Shown: one piece after another, positions 5,332 through 8,670 of the stretch
How positions within the stretch are numbered: the stretch's first letter is position 1
How the letters are laid out: the number at the start of each line of letters is the position of its first letter
Assembly: GCA_021798675.1 (NCBI GenBank)
Contig: JAJZGE010000050.1
Coordinates: 1 to 8,670 of the forward strand
Origin: Pseudomonadota bacterium
Lineage (GTDB): Bacteria; Pseudomonadota; Gammaproteobacteria; Xanthomonadales; Rhodanobacteraceae
Length of the DNA stretch: 8,670 nucleotides
Reading direction: 5' to 3'
Notes under the pieces: generated by a model
Databases searched by the model: none
Told to the model about the DNA's origin: nothing
Seen by the model: only the letters and a program-made list of their open reading frames with translations
Position numbers and translations under genes: made by a program

Positions 5332-7916
5332 ACAGCGAACAAGCTTCCTGCTGCCAGGGCAGCCCGCCGGCGTCGGCGGCCACCGCGACCGATCCGGTCT
5401 GCGGCATGCGGGTCGATCCGGCCACGGCCAAACACAGCGCCGTGCATGCGGGCCAGACCTTCCATTTCTGCTGCGCCGGTTGCAAGGCGAAGTTTCTCGC
5501 CTCGCCCGCCACGTATCTGTCCGCGGCGCCGGTGGCGATGGGCGGCTGCTGCGCCAAGCCGGCGCCGCCCGCGCACGCGCATGAGCCGCACGTACTCGCG
5601 GCCGGCGCGAACGCGGTGAGGGATCCGGTCTGCGGCATGACGGTGGACCCGCATACGGCCAGGCAGCAGGCCGGGCATGCCGGCCACACGTACTATTTCT
5701 GCTCGGCGCGCTGCCGCGAGAAGTTTGTCGCCGAGCCGGCGAAGTATCTCGATCAGGCCACCGCGGCGGCGCCGGCGGTGGCGGCCGGCACCGTCTACAC
5801 CTGCCCGATGCATCCGCAGATCCGGCAGGTCGGCCCCGGCCACTGCCCGATCTGCGGCATGGCGCTGGAGCCGCTGCTGCCCAGCGCGGACGCCGATGAC
5901 GGCAGCGATTTGCGCGCGCTGACGCGCCGCTTCTGGACGCTGACCGCACTCACCGTGCCGGTGTTCGCGCTGGCGATGGGGCCGCACCTGTTCGGCTGGC
6001 ATCTGCCGTCACCGTGGGATCGCCTCAGCGGCTGGATCGAGGCGCTGCTGGGCAGCGTGGTGGTGCTGTGGGGCGGGGCGCCGTTCTTCCAGCGTGGCTG
6101 GCATTCGCTGCAGCCGTGGAATCCGAACATGTACACGCTGATCGCGCTGGGCACCGGCGTGGCGTGGGTCTACAGCGCGGTGGCCTTCCTGGCGCCCGGC
6201 GTGTTTCCGGCCAGCTTCCGCGACATGCACGGTCACGTCGCGGTGTATTTCGAATCGGCGGCGGTGATCGTCACCCTGGTCACGCTGGGCGATTTTCTGG
6301 AACTGCGCGCGCGCCGCCGCACCGGGGCGGCGCTGAAGGCCCTGCTCGGGCTGGCGCCGAAGACGGCGCATCGCCTCGGCGCGGACGGCGGCGAGTCGGA
6401 GGTGGCGCTGGACGCGGTGCGCAGCGGCGACATGCTGCGTGTGCGTCCGGGCGAAAAGGTGCCGGTCGATGGCGTGGTGACCGATGGCGCAAGCCACGTC
6501 GACGAGTCGATGCTCACCGGCGAGCCGATGCCGGTGGCCAAGCTGAAGGACGACAGGCTCACTGGTGGCACCGTGAATCAGGATGGTGCGCTCACGATGC
6601 GCGCGGAGCGGGTCGGCGCCGAAACGATGCTGGCGCAGATCGTGGCGATGGTGGCGCAGGCCCAGCGCAGCCGCGCGCCGCTGCAGCGCGTCGCCGACAG
6701 GGTGGCTGCGTGGTTCGTGCCGGCGGTGGTCGCCAGCGCCGTGCTGGCGTTCGGCGCGTGGGCTTGGCTGGGACCCGATCCGAAGCTGGCGCACGCGCTG
6801 ATCGCGGCGGTGTCGGTGCTGATCATCGCCTGTCCCTGCGCGCTGGGGCTGGCCACGCCGATCTCGATCATGGTCGCCAGCGGTCGCGGCGCGCAGCACG
6901 GCGTGCTGTTCAAGGACGCCAGCGCGATCGAGGCGCTGCGCGACATCGACACGCTGGTGCTGGACAAGACCGGCACGCTGACCGAGGGCAAGCCCGCGCT
7001 GAAGCAGGTGATCGCGCTCGGCGCGCTGCCGCGCGAGCGTCTGCTGCGGCTGGCCGCCGCGCTGGAACAGCCGAGCGAGCATCCGCTGGCGCGCGCGATC
7101 GTCAACGCCGCTGCCGGCGAGGCCTTGCCCACGGTGGACGATTTCCGCACGCTGACCGGGCGCGGCGTGCAGGGTCGCGTCGACACCAGCGCGGTGGCGC
7201 TGGGCAACGCGCGGCTGCTGCAGGAGCTGGGCATCGCGCCCGACGCGAAGGCCGCGGCACAGGCCGAACAGCTGCGCAGCGACGGCGCCACGGTGATGTT
7301 CCTGGCCGTCGACGGCGCGCTGGCCGGACTGCTGGCGGTGGCCGACCGCATCAAGCCGGATACGGCAAAGGTGATCGCCGCCCTGCATCGCGACGGCCTG
7401 CGCATCGTGATGCTCACCGGCGACAACGCCACCACCGCGCAGGCGGTGGCGCGCGAGCTGGGCATCGACGAAGTGCATGCCGACGTGTCGCCAGCCGACA
7501 AGGCGGCGGTGGTCGCGGCGCTGAAGGCCGAGGGTCGCCGCGTGGCGATGGCCGGCGACGGCATCAACGATGCGCCGGCATTGGCGGCGGCGGATGTCGG
7601 CATCGCGATGGGCAGCGGCACCGACGTGGCGATGGAGAGCGCGCAGGTGACCCTGGTCAGGGGCGATCTCGGCGCCATCGCACGGGCGCGGGCGCTGTCG
7701 CGTGCCACCGTGCGCAACATCCACCAGAACCTGTTCTTCGCCTTCATCTACAACGCGGCGGGCATCCCGCTGGCGGCCGGCGTGCTGTATCCGTGGCTGG
7801 GCCTGATGCTGTCGCCGATGGTGGCAGCGCTGGCGATGAGCCTGAGCTCGGTGTCGGTGGTCAGCAACGCGCTGCGGCTGCGTCGGGTGCCGCTGGGCGG
7901 CGAGCGGCCCGCGTGA
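5328..7916 (+). CDS. copA: Copper-type P1B heavy-metal-transporting ATPase with two YHS domains
   Basis: An 862-residue inner-membrane pump that should export Cu(I) (or Ag(I)) from the cytoplasm using ATP. The N terminus has a CC pair (8-9), YHS domain 1 (DPVCGM at 22-27, CCAGC at 48-52), another CC pair (74-75), YHS domain 2 (DPVCGM at 99-104, CSARC at 125-129) and a heavy-metal-binding domain (YTCPMHPQI to [10 protein letters not shown], 157-182). No GMxCxxC HMA domain is present. The ATPase core shows about eight membrane helices, actuator TGE (397-399), ion-site CPC (502-504), phosphorylated D546 in [15 protein letters not shown] (583-588), TGDN (697-700) and GDGINDAPA (743-751). Y808-N809 and M837 with S840/S841 in the last two helices fit the Cu(I) (P1B-1) class. 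ATG at 5328 has GAGGTGA (5317-5323) in the end of the regulator gene. The upstream-extended frame from 5286 is rejected. Confidence 0.95.
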   Translation: MNSEQASCCQGSPPASAATATDPVCGMRVDPATAKHSAVHAGQTFHFCCAGCKAKFLASPATYLSAAPVAMGGCCAKPAPPAHAHEPHVLAAGANAVRDPVCGMTVDPHTARQQAGHAGHTYYFCSARCREKFVAEPAKYLDQATAAAPAVAAGTVYTCPMHPQIRQVGPGHCPICGMALEPLLPSADADDGSDLRALTRRFWTLTALTVPVFALAMGPHLFGWHLPSPWDRLSGWIEALLGSVVVLWGGAPFFQRGWHSLQPWNPNMYTLIALGTGVAWVYSAVAFLAPGVFPASFRDMHGHVAVYFESAAVIVTLVTLGDFLELRARRRTGAALKALLGLAPKTAHRLGADGGESEVALDAVRSGDMLRVRPGEKVPVDGVVTDGASHVDESMLTGEPMPVAKLKDDRLTGGTVNQDGALTMRAERVGAETMLAQIVAMVAQAQRSRAPLQRVADRVAAWFVPAVVASAVLAFGAWAWLGPDPKLAHALIAAVSVLIIACPCALGLATPISIMVASGRGAQHGVLFKDASAIEALRDIDTLVLDKTGTLTEGKPALKQVIALGALPRERLLRLAAALEQPSEHPLARAIVNAAAGEALPTVDDFRTLTGRGVQGRVDTSAVALGNARLLQELGIAPDAKAAAQAEQLRSDGATVMFLAVDGALAGLLAVADRIKPDTAKVIAALHRDGLRIVMLTGDNATTAQAVARELGIDEVHADVSPADKAAVVAALKAEGRRVAMAGDGINDAPALAAADVGIAMGSGTDVAMESAQVTLVRGDLGAIARARALSRATVRNIHQNLFFAFIYNAAGIPLAAGVLYPWLGLMLSPMVAALAMSLSSVSVVSNALRLRRVPLGGERPA

Positions 7917-8027
7917 GGACGATCCATCGCCGTGCAGGGATGCCTTAAGCTTGCCGGCCCGCGCAGGGGGCGCAGCGCGGTGCTGATCGTCGACTGCCTG
8001 CGCCGCCGCACCCACACGAAGTCACCC

Positions 8028-8670
8028 ATGTCCCGCACCCTCGCCGAATGGCTGGCGTACCAGGAACACATCAACCCGCGCAGCATCGAGCTGGGGCTCG
8101 ATCGCGTGCGCACGGTGTGGCAACGGCTGGGCGCGCCGGCGCCGGCGCGGCGGGTGATCACGGTCGGCGGCACCAACGGCAAGGGTTCCACCGTGGCGTT
8201 GCTGGAAGCGATGCTGCGTGCCGCCAGCCTGCGCGTGGGCGCCTTCACCTCGCCGCATCTGCTGACCTACAACGAGCGCGTGCGCATCGACGGCGCGGAT
8301 GCCGGCGATGCAGCACTGATCGGCGCATTCGAGCGGATCGAGGCGGTGCGTGGCGACCTGCCGCTGACCTATTTCGAGTTCGGCACGCTGGCCGCGCTCG
8401 ATGTTTTTGCCCGCGCGCCGCTTGATGTGGCGCTGCTGGAAGTGGGCCTGGGCGGGCGGCTGGATGCGGTCAACCTGATCGACGCCGACGTGGCGGTAAT
8501 CACCACCGTCGACCTCGATCACATGGACTGGCTGGGGCCGGATCGCGACAGCATTGGGCGCGAGAAGGCCGGCATCGCGCGGGCGGGGCGGCCGGTGATC
8601 GTGGGCGAGCCGGACCCGCCGGCCGGGCTGCTCGATGCGCTGGCGGGCGCTGCGGCCAGGGTCGAGCGCG
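8028..8670 (+). CDS. folC: Bifunctional dihydrofolate synthase/folylpolyglutamate synthase, 3' truncated by window
   Basis: The first 214 codons are present and the frame runs off the window end. FolC adds glutamate to dihydropteroate and then to reduced folates using ATP, in the cytoplasm. Visible Mur-ligase-like motifs are the P-loop ITVGGTNGKGST (44-55), the omega-loop motif GAFTSPHLLTYNERVRI (71-87), YFEFGTLAAL (115-124), LLEVGLGGRLDAVN (136-149), the TTVDLDHMDWLG segment (159-170) and IGREKAGI (176-183). ATG at 8028 is favoured: its product begins MSRTLAEWLAYQE, typical of the family, with a weak GAAG ribosome site six bases upstream. The frame is also open from a GTG at 7932. The 111 bases after the ATPase stop hold no clear terminator or promoter, so it could be read through or have a promoter I cannot recognise. 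Confidence 0.96.
   Translation, partial: MSRTLAEWLAYQEHINPRSIELGLDRVRTVWQRLGAPAPARRVITVGGTNGKGSTVALLEAMLRAASLRVGAFTSPHLLTYNERVRIDGADAGDAALIGAFERIEAVRGDLPLTYFEFGTLAALDVFARAPLDVALLEVGLGGRLDAVNLIDADVAVITTVDLDHMDWLGPDRDSIGREKAGIARAGRPVIVGEPDPPAGLLDALAGAAARVER

Noticed and set aside
7924..7952. Possible folC promoter with TAAGCT as -10
   Set aside because: No acceptable -35 lies about 17 bases upstream; one AT-richer hexamer is not enough.
7958..7981. CCGCGC...GCGCGG inverted repeat after the ATPase as a terminator
   Set aside because: The six-base stem has a ten-base loop and no T-run, and such stems are common by chance at this GC content.
6009..8015. 668-codon minus-strand frame and 644-codon plus-strand frame (6014-7948) over the ATPase
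   Set aside because: Both are out-of-frame shadows of the ATPase, rich in His/Arg/Gln or Arg/Gly/Ala, without domains; the ATPase frame has every P-type motif.

Overview
This is a GC-rich window (roughly 70% G+C by eye). Gene content and codon use suggest a gammaproteobacterium of the Xanthomonadales/Lysobacterales, such as Rhodanobacter, Dyella or a relative. That placement is an inference from style; no phylogenetic marker settles it.

Left part (1-3090): the start of an SDR dehydrogenase runs leftward off the window edge. Facing away from it is a tightly packed rightward operon of four genes: a small four-helix DoxX-type membrane protein, a small cupin, an SMP-30/gluconolactonase-type beta-propeller and a tandem VOC (glyoxalase-fold) protein. 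Three junctions have overlaps or gaps of 6 bases or less. A dehydrogenase beside a lactonase suggests oxidation of a sugar or other hydroxy compound to a lactone, followed by hydrolysis. The DoxX, cupin and VOC partners do not reveal the substrate. This cluster is the most likely uncharacterised system here.

Middle (3091-4905): a short convergent spacer carries one copy of what looks like a dispersed intergenic repeat. It is followed by a leftward, apparently cytoplasmic GH39 beta-xylosidase-type glycosidase with both catalytic glutamates. The 258-base divergent spacer upstream of it is rich in perfect inverted repeats, two of which share the half-site GATGCC/GGCATC, and ends in a MerR-type promoter.

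Right part (4868-7916): a metal-responsive regulator-effector pair. The promoter has a stretched 20-base spacer with a dyad in it. It drives a MerR/CueR-type regulator whose ATG sits where transcription should begin, so the message is probably leaderless. The regulator overlaps by four bases an 862-residue copper-type P1B ATPase. In place of the usual HMA domains, the ATPase carries two YHS domains plus a heavy-metal-binding domain at its N terminus.

Right edge (8028-8670): the first 214 codons of folC (dihydrofolate/folylpolyglutamate synthase), cut by the window end. In many gammaproteobacteria accD lies directly before folC. Here the copper operon does, so the accessory block may have entered at, or been rearranged next to, a housekeeping locus. 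No tRNA, rRNA, CRISPR array, transposase or integrase was seen.
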